Shown here: positions 7,224 through 14,863 of the stretch, in pieces
Numbering within the stretch: the stretch's first letter is position 1
Layout of the letters: each line of letters starts with the position of its first letter
Source of the DNA: Dehalococcoidia bacterium
GTDB lineage: Bacteria > Chloroflexota > Dehalococcoidia > JACQUA01
Direction: 5' to 3'
Length of the DNA: 18,566 nucleotides
Assembly (NCBI GenBank): GCA_030689845.1
Contig: JAUYHV010000043.1
Span: 1 to 18,566 of the forward strand
Program-made: the position numbers and the translations under genes
The notes under the pieces: model-generated
Seen by the model: the letters and a program-made list of their open reading frames with translations, nothing else
What the model was told of the DNA's origin: nothing
Databases searched by the model: none

Positions 7224-7284
7224 GTCATCGGGCTCAAACAATGAATACTGCGGAAATTCGGTATTCAGGTAATTCCCCGGGAGT

Positions 7285-7314
7285 TTGCATATGTTCCAAT
7301 ATTTATAGTCTAAT
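7285..7314 (+). promoter_or_regulatory. Candidate promoter of the VTT-domain gene
   Basis: TTGCAT (7285-7290) and TCTAAT (7309-7314) are separated by 18 bp and would start transcription near 7321. This is a moderate match in the only gap before the gene. It supports the ATG at 7339 rather than the GTG at 7321, which would sit at the very 5' end of the transcript. Confidence 0.35.
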
Positions 7315-7338
7315 ACTTGGGTGAATAAGGCATCCATC

Positions 7339-7944
7339 ATGTCTTTTTTAAAAAGCGGGAAACAATTATTAGGTATTAATATTGATTGGGAGGGGTGGTG
7401 GAAGAAAAAGAAGGTGTGGCTGGCGATTTTGTGTCTTGTGGCGGGTATCGCTTTAGCGGTTTTAATTTTGCTTTTTTGGGGACAGGTGCAAAGGCTGGGG
7501 ACCTACGGCTATATGGGGGCTTTCATACTGGGCTTTTTACAAAGCGCCATAATTATTCTCCCCCTTCCGGCCATAGTAATAACTTTTGCCCTCGGTGGTG
7601 TGTTAAATCCCCTGTTTGTCGGAATTGCCACGGGGACCGGTGAAATGGTAGGAGCTCTGACTTTGTACTATGCCGGGAGAGGCGGCCTCGTGGTTTTCGG
7701 CGAGACCGGAAAGCAGCAAACTTATCTTCGAATACAGACGTGGATGAAAAAAAGGGGGACTCTGGTATTGTTTATTCTCTCAGCGGTCCTGAACCCGTTT
7801 TTTTATCCGGCCGGTATTGCGGCGGGGGCGCTAAAATTTCCCCTCTGGCGATATGTGTTAAGTATCTGGCTGGGGAAAGTCATAAAAGGGACGGTTATTG
7901 CCGGGGCGGGAGCCCTGGGATTACGCTGGTTCCTGGGCGGTTAG
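7339..7944 (+). CDS. VTT/DedA-like (SNARE-associated family) membrane protein
   Basis: This protein of about 201 residues is strongly hydrophobic, with an N-terminal basic stretch (WWKKKK), one clear membrane helix, then the VTT core. The core includes a re-entrant hydrophobic segment (LPLPAIVITFALGGVLNP), the conserved GTGEMVGALTLYYAGRGG, and a late segment with PFFYPAGIAAGALKFPLWRY. The pattern resembles the DedA/TVP38/TMEM64 group, membrane proteins tied to lipid flipping and envelope homeostasis in better studied members; the substrate here is unknown. The start is uncertain. ATG 7339 has AAGG at 7327-7330, whereas the in-frame GTG at 7321 adds six residues and lacks a ribosome binding site. 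Its stop codon overlaps that of uvrC on the other strand. Confidence 0.8.
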   Translation: MSFLKSGKQLLGINIDWEGWWKKKKVWLAILCLVAGIALAVLILLFWGQVQRLGTYGYMGAFILGFLQSAIIILPLPAIVITFALGGVLNPLFVGIATGTGEMVGALTLYYAGRGGLVVFGETGKQQTYLRIQTWMKKRGTLVLFILSAVLNPFFYPAGIAAGALKFPLWRYVLSIWLGKVIKGTVIAGAGALGLRWFLGG

Positions 7945-9758
7945 ATATATTCTTTTATTTTTACTGCCAAAAACTGGTTCATCCCGGAGACAGACGCAAT
8001 TTCGTCCACAGTCGCCTCTTTAATTCCTTTGACAGACCCAAAATGCCTGATTAGCGATTTTTTCCGCTTGGGTCCGATGCCGGGTATCGAATCGAGGACG
8101 GATTTTATTCCCTGTTTTTGCCGGAGTTTTCCGTGATAACTCAGGGCAAAACGGTGTGCTTCATCCCTGACTCGCTGGAGTAGATAAAGAGCGGAAGAAT
8201 TTCCAGGCATGTTCAATGCTTCTGCTCTGCCGGGTTGGAAAACTTCCTCATTTTGTTTGGCCAGGCTGATCAAGGGCACAGAAACCCCGCTTTCTTTTAA
8301 GACCTCTATAGCAGCATTTAAATGACCCTTACCTCCATCAATCAATATAAGGTCCGGAATATTTTCCCAGCCTTTTTCCTGCGGTTCAACGTATTTTTTT
8401 ATGCGCCGCCGCAATAATTCCTGCATCATGGCATAATCATCAATGGAATTAACGGTATTTATCTTAAAACGGCGGTAAAGTTCCTTTTTTGGTTGTCCGT
8501 TTTCAAAAGCAACCATGCTTCCTACCGCCAGTGTTCCTCTTATATTGGAAATATCGAATCCCTCAATTCGCCTTGGAATACCCGGCAGCCCTAACTTCTC
8601 TTTAAGCTCTGCCAGGCCCCGGGATACGGTGTCAACTTCAACGAGGAGTTTAACCCTGAGCTGCTCCAAAGTTTGCTTAATATTTTCCTCTACCATAGCC
8701 ACAAGGTCCCTGTTTTTACCTCTCTGCGGTACGAGGATTCTTACCTTCTTCGCCCTCTTTTTTTGGAGGTACTTTTCTATGGCACCGGTTTCTTCCACGG
8801 GAAATTGCAGCAGGATCAACGGTGGGATGTAACTGGCAAGACCATAGTACTGTTTGAGAAAACTTGCCATAATATTCCCTTTTTTTTCTTCCTGGGTGTT
8901 AGTCAGGATGAAATGTTCTTTCCCCAGGAGTTTACCCCTGCGCACGGCGAAAACCATTACCAGGGCCTGCTCTTTCAGTTCGATTAAGGCTATAGCGTCC
9001 CTGTCTTCCATGCTTACCCATGATATTTTTTGCCGTTCGGTTACCAAAGTTAGGGAACGAATCTGGTCCCGCAGATAAGCAGCTCTTTCAAATTCCGTGT
9101 TATCCGCTGCTTCCTGCATTTTTCGCTGTAATTCTTTGATTACCATTTCATCATTTCCATCAAGAAAATTCATGACCTGTTTAATGACGCTATAGTACTC
9201 TTTTTTAGTTATTTCCCCTGTGCATGGTCCCAGGCAACGGTGAATGTGGTATTCCAGGCACGGTTTAAACCGTTTGCTCCAGAAGGAATTTTTACAGGAG
9301 CGGAAAGGGAACAGCTTTTGGATGAGGTCCAGGGTTTGCCTGACGGATGCTGCGCTGGCGTACGGTCCGAAATGGCGGGCTTTGTCACTTTCCAGGCGGC
9401 GGGTCATATATATTCGGGGCCACTCTTCGTTCAAACTTACCGTAAGGTAAGGATAGGTTTTATCATCCTTTAAACGGATATTGTAAAAAGGCCTGTATTT
9501 TTTTATGAGGTTGCATTCTAAAAGGATAGCTTCCTGCTCGGAGTCCGTTACAATAAATTCAAAGTCTTTTACCCGGGCCATCAGACGTCGAACTTTTGGA
9601 GAAAGGTCTTCGTGATTGGTGAAATAGCTGCGTACTCTGTTACGGAGGACAGAGGCTTTTCCTACATATAAAACATTTTCCGTTCCGTCCTTAAACAGGT
9701 ATACTCCCGGGCGGGCGGGAAGAGCTTTCAATCGTTCTTTATACCGTTTAATTTCCAT
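7941..9758 (-). CDS. uvrC: UvrABC excinuclease subunit C
   Basis: UvrC makes both incisions around bulky DNA lesions in nucleotide excision repair. The 605-residue protein has the N-terminal GIY-YIG nuclease (GVY at 18-20, YVG at 31-33, Arg40), a UVR helical domain that contacts UvrB (about 205-240), the RNase H-like nuclease with Asp402 (FDISN), Asp474 (LIDGG) and His535 (DEAHRF), and C-terminal helix-hairpin-helix motifs (SIPGIGPKRKKSL). Cysteines at 155, 167, 175 and 179 match the [4Fe-4S] ligands reported in E. coli UvrC. The start at ATG 9756-9758 (complement) is chosen by alignment with known UvrC. No clear Shine-Dalgarno precedes it, and a TTG 13 codons upstream would add a hydrophobic extension not typical of the family. 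It is convergent with the VTT gene, with a 4-nt overlap. Confidence 0.96.
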   Translation of the reverse strand: MEIKRYKERLKALPARPGVYLFKDGTENVLYVGKASVLRNRVRSYFTNHEDLSPKVRRLMARVKDFEFIVTDSEQEAILLECNLIKKYRPFYNIRLKDDKTYPYLTVSLNEEWPRIYMTRRLESDKARHFGPYASAASVRQTLDLIQKLFPFRSCKNSFWSKRFKPCLEYHIHRCLGPCTGEITKKEYYSVIKQVMNFLDGNDEMVIKELQRKMQEAADNTEFERAAYLRDQIRSLTLVTERQKISWVSMEDRDAIALIELKEQALVMVFAVRRGKLLGKEHFILTNTQEEKKGNIMASFLKQYYGLASYIPPLILLQFPVEETGAIEKYLQKKRAKKVRILVPQRGKNRDLVAMVEENIKQTLEQLRVKLLVEVDTVSRGLAELKEKLGLPGIPRRIEGFDISNIRGTLAVGSMVAFENGQPKKELYRRFKINTVNSIDDYAMMQELLRRRIKKYVEPQEKGWENIPDLILIDGGKGHLNAAIEVLKESGVSVPLISLAKQNEEVFQPGRAEALNMPGNSSALYLLQRVRDEAHRFALSYHGKLRQKQGIKSVLDSIPGIGPKRKKSLIRHFGSVKGIKEATVDEIASVSGMNQFLAVKIKEYI

Positions 9759-9830
9759 GAGTAAAAAAATTGTAACACGGAAAATGTTCCTTATCAAAGG
9801 TAAAACCAGGTTTTTGTTTCCCTTATGTTA

Positions 9831-9839
9831 TGTTACAAT
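9831..9839 (+). promoter_or_regulatory. Candidate extended -10 promoter of the xerD-like gene
   Basis: TGT-TACAAT is an extended -10 element (TGn plus a one-mismatch TATAAT). No good -35 lies at the proper distance. Transcription would begin near 9846, about 30 nt before the recombinase ATG. Weak to moderate support. Confidence 0.35.
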
Positions 9840-9874
9840 AAGTATCAGTATCTTTTAGTAGGGACCAAAAAAAT

Positions 9875-10810
9875 ATGCAGGAAGCAATCGAAAAATTCTT
9901 AAACTATTTTAAGGTGGAAAAAGGGGGAGCCAGTAATACCCTGGAAGCCTATCACAACGATCTGGGTCAGCTCAGAAAATTTCTTGAAAAACAATGCAGT
10001 GATAAGGGCATACCGTGCCAGTGGTCTGCGGTAAACAGGGACTTACTCTTAAACTACGTGTTGTTCATGAAAGAGAAAGATTACCGTCCTACGACCATAG
10101 CGCGGAAAATTGCTGCAGCTAAATCGCTGTTCAACTTTATGGTGAAAGAGGGATATGCGAAAACCGATCCCACTAAGAACCTGGGAACTCCCAAAATAGG
10201 GAGGTCCTTACCAAAACCGTTGTCCATACAAGAGATGAACGTACTACTCGAAGAGGTGAGTAAAGGGACGGGACCGGAGGATTATCGGGACACCGCTATG
10301 TTGGAGTTACTGTATGCCAGCGGCATGAGGGTGAGTGAAGTCGTGTTCCTAAATGTTGATGACGTGAAACTGGAGGAAGGATATGTTCGCTGCTTCGGCA
10401 AAGGTTCCAAGGAGCGGATAATTCCCATCCACAGTGACGCGGTTAATAAGCTTCGGAAATACATAGAAAAAGGCCGGGAAAAAATACTGGTACATCATCC
10501 TTTGGAAACCGCTTTATTTATGAATCAAAAGGGAGGGCGTCTTACCAGGCAAGGGCTCTGGCAAATCCTGAAAGGACACGTCGCGGCAGCCGGCATTAAT
10601 GCCAGGGTGACTCCCCATACATTGAGGCATACTTTTGCAACCCACATGTTGAGCGGTGGGGCGGATCTAAGGTCGCTTCAGGAATTACTGGGGCATGCCA
10701 ACATCGCTACTACCCAGGTTTATACCCACCTGACCAGTGAGGGTATAAAGAAAGCCTATGATAAAGCCCATCCCAGGGCGAAAGAAACGGGTAATAAAAA
10801 GGAGGATTAA
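9875..10810 (+). CDS. xerD: Tyrosine recombinase of the XerC/XerD type
   Basis: This 311-residue protein has a SAM-like DNA-binding domain (about 1-90) and a C-terminal catalytic domain. All catalytic residues are visible: Arg152 (SGMRVSE), Lys176 (FGKGSKE), His248 and Arg251 (HTLRHTFA), His274 (LLGHANI) and the nucleophile Tyr283 (QVYTH). Each is offset by exactly four from E. coli XerD, and the overall length is close, which points to a housekeeping Xer recombinase that resolves chromosome dimers at dif rather than a phage integrase. The start ATG has AGGG at 9860-9863. It opens a rightward operon with a small membrane protein, pcm and gatB. Whether it is XerC or XerD cannot be settled from the sequence alone. 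No phage gene or att-like repeat is adjacent. Confidence 0.88.
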   Translation: MQEAIEKFLNYFKVEKGGASNTLEAYHNDLGQLRKFLEKQCSDKGIPCQWSAVNRDLLLNYVLFMKEKDYRPTTIARKIAAAKSLFNFMVKEGYAKTDPTKNLGTPKIGRSLPKPLSIQEMNVLLEEVSKGTGPEDYRDTAMLELLYASGMRVSEVVFLNVDDVKLEEGYVRCFGKGSKERIIPIHSDAVNKLRKYIEKGREKILVHHPLETALFMNQKGGRLTRQGLWQILKGHVAAAGINARVTPHTLRHTFATHMLSGGADLRSLQELLGHANIATTQVYTHLTSEGIKKAYDKAHPRAKETGNKKED

Positions 10811-11098
10811 ATGCCACAAAAGCGCGGGCATAATAATAGAAAAAATAATAACAGACGGGGTCCCGGGAAACCGGCTTTAACCGGCAGGGATTCAGGTATT
10901 TCCGCTGCGGCTTCAGGGTCAGACAGTCCCGGAGGTTTAGCAAAAACCGGCGTCCCCCGGGTAACAGCTATGGAGGACAGTCTTTCAAAGACACCTCAGG
11001 TAGATTATGGATATGTTAAAAAGGAACTGAAAAGAATTGGCCTGATCGCCGGCGCCATGTTTATTGTCCTTGCTGTGTTGACTTTTTTTATTCGTTAG
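10811..11098 (+). CDS. Small tail-anchored membrane protein, unknown function
   Basis: I do not recognise this 95-residue protein. The first 25 residues are very basic and rich in Asn, Arg and Gly (RGHNNRKNNNRRG). A low-complexity Ser/Gly/Ala/Pro stretch follows to about residue 60, then a charged segment (VDYGYVKKELKRIG), and a single hydrophobic helix at about 75-94 ends the protein with Arg as the last residue. That layout suggests a tail-anchored protein with its basic domain in the cytoplasm, possibly touching nucleic acid or ribosomes (inference). It is well supported as a gene: its ATG follows the recombinase stop codon directly, with a strong AAGGAGG (10798-10804) inside the end of that gene. 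pcm follows after 25 bp. Confidence 0.75.
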   Translation: MPQKRGHNNRKNNNRRGPGKPALTGRDSGISAAASGSDSPGGLAKTGVPRVTAMEDSLSKTPQVDYGYVKKELKRIGLIAGAMFIVLAVLTFFIR

Positions 11099-11123
11099 AC
11101 ATGATTGAAACTCTCGCGGATCG

Positions 11124-11765
11124 ATGATTGACTTTGCCTCGGAACGAAACAATCTAATCCAGCATCTTCGTACCGAAATAAAAGACTCCAGGGTTTTACA
11201 GGTTATGTCTCGAATCCCCAGGGAATTATTTATTCCCGAGGAGAGCAGGGGAATGGCCTATCTCGATAGGCCGTTGCCGATAGGGTATGGACAGACTATT
11301 TCCCAGCCGTTAATCGTTGCTTTGATGACGGAGTCCCTGGGGCTTTCTGGCAACGAAAAAGTATTGGAAATAGGAGCGGGCAGCGGTTATCAGACTGCAA
11401 TACTGGCTGATTTGGCCGCCAGGGTGATTTCCATTGAGCGTGTACCTCAGCTAATAGAAAGAGCAAAGAAATTACTGGAATTACTGGAATATAACAATAT
11501 TGAAATTCATCTTGCCTTGAAGGAATTGGGCTGGCCTGAAGGCGCGCCTTATAATAAAATTATGGTTACTGCTGCTTCTCCCGTGGTTCCCCTTCCCCTT
11601 GTAGACCAGCTCACCACCGGGGGGAAAATGGTTATTCCGGTCGGGTCTATTCACGAACAGGAACTCGTTATTGTAACAAAATACCAGGATAGAATTGAAA
11701 AACGCAATCTTGGCGCCTGTCGTTTTGTTCCCCTGATCGGTGAAGGGGCCTGGCTGTCAAACTGA
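11124..11765 (+). CDS. pcm: Protein-L-isoaspartate O-methyltransferase
   Basis: This 213-residue enzyme methylates abnormal isoaspartyl residues with S-adenosylmethionine, the first step of their repair in aged proteins. The family signature GYGQTISQP is at 54-62, with the catalytic Thr/Ser region inside it. Motif I of the SAM-binding fold, VLEIGAGSGYQT, is at 80-91, followed by an acidic residue at the end of the next strand (ISIERV). Length is normal for the family. The start ATG at 11124 has only a weak upstream purine stretch. A nine-codon reading frame starting at 11101 ends with TGA overlapping this ATG, so coupling is possible. gatB begins six bases after the stop, so the two are surely cotranscribed. 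Confidence 0.93.
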   Translation: MIDFASERNNLIQHLRTEIKDSRVLQVMSRIPRELFIPEESRGMAYLDRPLPIGYGQTISQPLIVALMTESLGLSGNEKVLEIGAGSGYQTAILADLAARVISIERVPQLIERAKKLLELLEYNNIEIHLALKELGWPEGAPYNKIMVTAASPVVPLPLVDQLTTGGKMVIPVGSIHEQELVIVTKYQDRIEKRNLGACRFVPLIGEGAWLSN

Positions 11766-11771
11766 TACGAT

Positions 11772-13244
11772 ATGGAATTTGAAACAATAATTGGACTTGA
11801 AGTCCATGCCCAGCTGCTTACAAAAAGCAAAATGTACTGTCCCTGCTCTGCAGATTATGCCAGTGCTTCTCCGAATACCCATGTTTGCCCCATATGTCTC
11901 GGTATGCCGGGAGTATTACCCAGTATCAACAGACAGGCGGTAGCTTTCACAATTATGAGTGCCCTTGCCCTTAATTGTACTATCCCGTCTTTTACCAAGT
12001 TCGACCGGAAAAACTACCCTTACCCGGACCTGATGAAGGGGTACCAGATATCTCAGTATGATTTCCCCATAGGAATAAACGGCTTCCTTTCCGTTGAAAC
12101 CGGCGGGGAAAACAAGAGAATAGGAATAACCAGGGTCCATTTAGAGGAGGACGTTGCCAAGCTGTCTCACCGCCACAATTCCCTGGGGGAGAGTTACAGC
12201 GTTGTGGATGTTAACAGGGCCGGGGTTCCCCTGATGGAGATAGTCAGCGAGCCGGATATCAGGTCACCGGAACAGGCAAGACAGTATTTAATGAAGCTGA
12301 GGACGTTACTTCAATACCTGGGGGTTTCTACGGGAAATATGGAAGAGGGCAGCTTCCGCTGCGATGCCAACATAAGCATTCGGCCCCGGGGAAGCCTGGA
12401 ATACCAGGCAAAAGTCGAGGTAAAGAATATGAATAGTTTCAAGGCGGTTCACAGGGCTTTGACATTCGAGGAAGAACGCCAGCGAAGGGCAGTTGAAAGT
12501 GATGAAAGGATAATTCAAGAGACGAGGGGATGGGTGGAAGAAAAAGGTGTTACCGTCTCACAGCGGAGCAAAGAATCTGCTCACGATTACCGCTATTTCC
12601 CGGAGCCTGACCTGCCTCCCCTGGTTGTGAGCGGGTCATGGGTGGATGAAGTGAGGAGTAAATTACCTGAGTTACCAGAACAACGGTGTGACCGTTTTAT
12701 GCGGGATTATGAGCTATCGGCCTACGACGCCGGTTTATTAACAGGTTCGAAGGCGATGGCAGATTATTTTGAGGCCTGCCTGAATGGCGGAGGGGTTACA
12801 CGAAATGCATCAGACAAACCTAAGAAAGCCAAAACCCTGGGTAACTGGCTCCTCGGCGAGTTTACCCGGCTGCTGAATGCCACCAACAACGAGATAACAG
12901 GCGCAAAAGTTTCGCCGGCAGCTCTAAATAAGTTGCTGGAATTGATAGAAGAGGGTAAAATTAATCTGACTGCCGGAAAGGCAGTTTTCGAGGAGATGTT
13001 TAATACCGGGAAACCGGCAGCGGAGATTGTGGAGGAGCGGGGATTGGTCCAGGTGAGTGACCGTGGCGACCTTGAAAGAGTGATTAAAGAGGTGATAGCA
13101 AAAAATTCGAAGGCCGTTGACGATTTTAGGGCTGGTAAAGAGCAGGCTTCGGGGTTTTTGGTGGGGCAGGTGATGAGGGCTACCAGGGGAAGGGCAAACG
13201 CAAAAATAGTGCAAGAATTATTGCATGCGATTTTGAGCGAATAG
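11772..13244 (+). CDS. gatB: Aspartyl/glutamyl-tRNA(Asn/Gln) amidotransferase subunit B
   Basis: GatB is the kinase subunit of the GatCAB complex, which converts Glu-tRNA(Gln) and Asp-tRNA(Asn) to the amidated forms in bacteria lacking GlnRS or AsnRS. The 490-residue protein has the N-terminal cradle domain with IIGLEVHAQL, four cysteines at 23, 25, 39 and 42 (CPCS and CPICLG) that form the zinc site of many GatB proteins, and the motifs KNYPYPDLMKGYQISQ and HLEEDVAKL. The C-terminal YqeY-like tRNA-binding domain runs from about 345 to 490. The start ATG lies six bases after the pcm stop and has a poor ribosome binding site, so translation probably depends on coupling with pcm. gatC and gatA, normally just upstream, are absent here and must lie elsewhere. 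Confidence 0.96.
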   Translation: MEFETIIGLEVHAQLLTKSKMYCPCSADYASASPNTHVCPICLGMPGVLPSINRQAVAFTIMSALALNCTIPSFTKFDRKNYPYPDLMKGYQISQYDFPIGINGFLSVETGGENKRIGITRVHLEEDVAKLSHRHNSLGESYSVVDVNRAGVPLMEIVSEPDIRSPEQARQYLMKLRTLLQYLGVSTGNMEEGSFRCDANISIRPRGSLEYQAKVEVKNMNSFKAVHRALTFEEERQRRAVESDERIIQETRGWVEEKGVTVSQRSKESAHDYRYFPEPDLPPLVVSGSWVDEVRSKLPELPEQRCDRFMRDYELSAYDAGLLTGSKAMADYFEACLNGGGVTRNASDKPKKAKTLGNWLLGEFTRLLNATNNEITGAKVSPAALNKLLELIEEGKINLTAGKAVFEEMFNTGKPAAEIVEERGLVQVSDRGDLERVIKEVIAKNSKAVDDFRAGKEQASGFLVGQVMRATRGRANAKIVQELLHAILSE

Positions 13245-13270
13245 TTGTCATGCCGGCAGGTTTGACAACT
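13243..13270. repeat. Inverted repeat at the gatB stop and the secG -35 box
   Basis: AGTTGTCA (13243-13250) and TGACAACT (13263-13270) form a perfect 8-bp inverted repeat around 12 bases that contain the palindrome TGCCGGCA (13251-13258). The left arm overlaps the gatB stop codon and the right arm contains most of the secG -35 box. No T tract follows, so it is either an operator-like site or a weak hairpin. Confidence 0.45.
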
Positions 13271-13289
13271 GAAATATTCGGTTTACAAT
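13262..13289 (+). promoter_or_regulatory. Sigma-A type promoter of secG
   Basis: A perfect TTGACA (13262-13267) is followed after 16 bp by TACAAT (13284-13289), one mismatch from consensus. Transcription should start near 13296, giving a leader of about 78 nt before secG. This separates secG from the xerD-to-gatB operon, at least in part. Confidence 0.65.
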
Positions 13290-13373
13290 AGTGTAGGTGA
13301 ATAAGCCAAGAAGGATTTTTGATAATATAACCCGGGAAATACCCGGTAATTAACACAGTGTAAAGGATATTGA

Positions 13374-13601
13374 ATGGCAACTTATATATATATTGCGCAA
13401 CTGGTTGTATCTATTGTCCTGATATTCAGCATTTTACTTCAGGTCCGAGGTGGCGGGTTGGGTGGAGTTTTCGGTTCACAGGAGTCAGTATACCGCACAA
13501 AAAGAGGTGTTGAAAAAACCCTTTACCAGTTTACTATTATCCTTGCGGTGTTTTTTATCGTTCTGGCCATTTTCGGTGTGAGAATGTTAGCCAGGAGTTG
13601 A
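13374..13601 (+). CDS. secG: Preprotein translocase subunit SecG
   Basis: SecG is the small auxiliary membrane subunit of the SecYEG protein-export channel. The 75-residue protein has the family layout: two membrane helices (about residues 3-22 and 52-71) joined by a Gly-rich loop with LLQVRGGGLGGVFGSQESVYRTKRG, which holds the conserved LLQ, GG and GS features. Length is typical for Gram-positive SecG. The ATG at 13374 has AAAGGA at 13362-13367. It has its own promoter in the 129-bp gap after gatB. No rnr-smpB follows, as often seen in Firmicutes; instead a prenyltransferase gene begins 217 bp downstream. Confidence 0.93.
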   Translation: MATYIYIAQLVVSIVLIFSILLQVRGGGLGGVFGSQESVYRTKRGVEKTLYQFTIILAVFFIVLAIFGVRMLARS

Positions 13602-13818
13602 CGCGATATCTGTGGAGTCACCGGTTCCCCTCTCTTTTTTTCTCAAGCGCCTAACCTATCCGGTTTCAGCAGTTTCCGTTACAGGCATAAGGAGGTGAGC
13701 AGTTACCTTAACTGTTAACCATCCCCGGGTTCTATTTGTTACTCCAGCCAGACCTTCCATAAATCAATGTCACAAGTACCCTATTACAAATGGCGATTTA
13801 ACGGAAAGGACATAAGTT
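13602..13818. other. Non-coding gap between secG and the menA-like gene
   Basis: This 217-bp stretch holds no convincing gene or tRNA. A run of seven T (13635-13641) follows a very weak GC-rich stem and might be a poor secG terminator. A ten-base exact complement of the 16S anti-Shine-Dalgarno (AAGGAGGTGA, 13689-13698) is not followed by ATG, GTG or TTG at a usable distance. CAGTTA-CCT-TAACTG (13700-13714) is a small perfect hairpin. An open frame from 13699 to a TAA at 13813-13815 lacks any standard start codon. Confidence 0.6.
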
Positions 13819-14841
13819 ATGAGCCAGGCAATATCGGACCAGGTATCGGGTCAACCCCCGGCCGCCGGAAAATTTAAGTTATTCCTGCTGGAAACGAGAG
13901 CGCCTTTTTTTACTGCTACCCTGGTCCCTATTGTTTTAGGAGGGATTATCGCATGGGCAAGCACAGGGAATTTTCACTGGGGTTATTTTGTCTTGACTCT
14001 TCTCGGAGGCCTGTGTCTCCATGCGGGTACTAACATTGCCAACGATTACTGGGACCATAAAAGCTCCAATGATGAAATAAACGAAGAATATGTCAGGCCG
14101 TTTACCGGGGGCAGCCGCATGATACAACGCGGCCTGCTCAGTCCCAAAGAAGTCTTAGGGGAATCCCTGGTCTTTTTTATTGCCGGCAGTATTATAGGTT
14201 TATTTCTCGTTTGGACCCGGGGGCTGCCCGTGCTGGTTTTGGGGGTAATAGGGATTTTTTCCGGCTTTTTTTATTGCGCTCCTCCCGTGAGGCTTTCTTA
14301 TAGAGGAGTAGGTGAGGCTATCATCGGTCTTAATTTCGGGCCGTTGATGGTGTTTGGAACTTATTGGGTCCAAACCCAGAGATTTGACTGGCTGCCCATA
14401 ATCGCATCTGTCCCTGTTGGTATTTTGATTGCTGCAGTGATATACATCAACGAATTTCAGGATTGCGCTGCGGATAAGGCGGTGGGTAGAAAACACATGA
14501 TTGCTCGATGGGGAAAAGAGAAGGGAGCCGCCGGTTACGCTGTGATTATGTTTGCAGTATATGCATGGATAGCTGCATGGGTCATTACAGGTCTGCTTTC
14601 ACGCTGGTTGCCATTACTTGAGTTTCTTAGCCTTCCTGTTTTTTGCCTGCTGGCATTCATTACTTTGCCTAAGGCAATTCAGGCTGTCAGGACTGCCAGG
14701 GAATTTCATTCCGACTCTCAAAAACTTGTCCCCGCAAATGCGCTGACCATCATGAGCCATTTACAGGTAGGCATATGGATGATGGTGGGTTTTTCACTCT
14801 GGGGAGTCTGGAACAGGGTTTACCCGCTGTTGTTGAACTAA
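13819..14841 (+). CDS. menA: UbiA-family prenyltransferase, MenA-like (1,4-dihydroxy-2-naphthoate polyprenyltransferase)
   Basis: This 340-residue integral membrane protein has about eight to nine hydrophobic helices and both Asp-rich motifs of the UbiA superfamily. The first is NIANDYWDHKSSND (Asn72, Asp76, Asp79), the second NEFQDCAADKAVGRK (Asn211, Asp215, Asp219). These bind the Mg-diphosphate of the prenyl donor. The pattern NDYWD and the loop FYCAPPVRLSYRGVGE fit MenA, which attaches the isoprenoid tail in menaquinone synthesis, better than heme O or chlorophyll synthases. An N-terminal extension of about 20 residues is unremarkable. The ATG has AAGGA at 13806-13810. No other men gene is in the window, so the exact aromatic substrate is inferred; related UbiA enzymes with other acceptors remain possible. 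Confidence 0.82.
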   Translation: MSQAISDQVSGQPPAAGKFKLFLLETRAPFFTATLVPIVLGGIIAWASTGNFHWGYFVLTLLGGLCLHAGTNIANDYWDHKSSNDEINEEYVRPFTGGSRMIQRGLLSPKEVLGESLVFFIAGSIIGLFLVWTRGLPVLVLGVIGIFSGFFYCAPPVRLSYRGVGEAIIGLNFGPLMVFGTYWVQTQRFDWLPIIASVPVGILIAAVIYINEFQDCAADKAVGRKHMIARWGKEKGAAGYAVIMFAVYAWIAAWVITGLLSRWLPLLEFLSLPVFCLLAFITLPKAIQAVRTAREFHSDSQKLVPANALTIMSHLQVGIWMMVGFSLWGVWNRVYPLLLN

Positions 14842-14863
14842 CAGGGGCAATTGCGGGTTAGTT

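Noticed and set aside
9875..10810. Mobile element or phage integrase interpretation of the tyrosine recombinase
   Set aside because: Catalytic spacing and length match housekeeping Xer proteins, and there are no phage genes, flanking repeats or tRNA target nearby.
11101..11127. Nine-codon reading frame whose TGA overlaps the pcm start
   Set aside because: It has no ribosome binding site and the overlap is easily due to chance; kept only as a remark on pcm.
13332..13346. Small hairpin CCGGG-AAATA-CCCGG in the secG leader
   Set aside because: Only five base pairs, no T run and no link to a known regulatory element.
13660..13745. Possible tRNA or structured leader downstream of secG
   Set aside because: No T-arm consensus GGTTCRA, no matching acceptor stem, and no riboswitch core that I can recognise.
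14839..14860. Bidirectional terminator between the menA-like gene and the kinase gene
   Set aside because: Only TAAC/GTTA and an inner GCAATTGC can pair, with mismatches between them; too weak to call.
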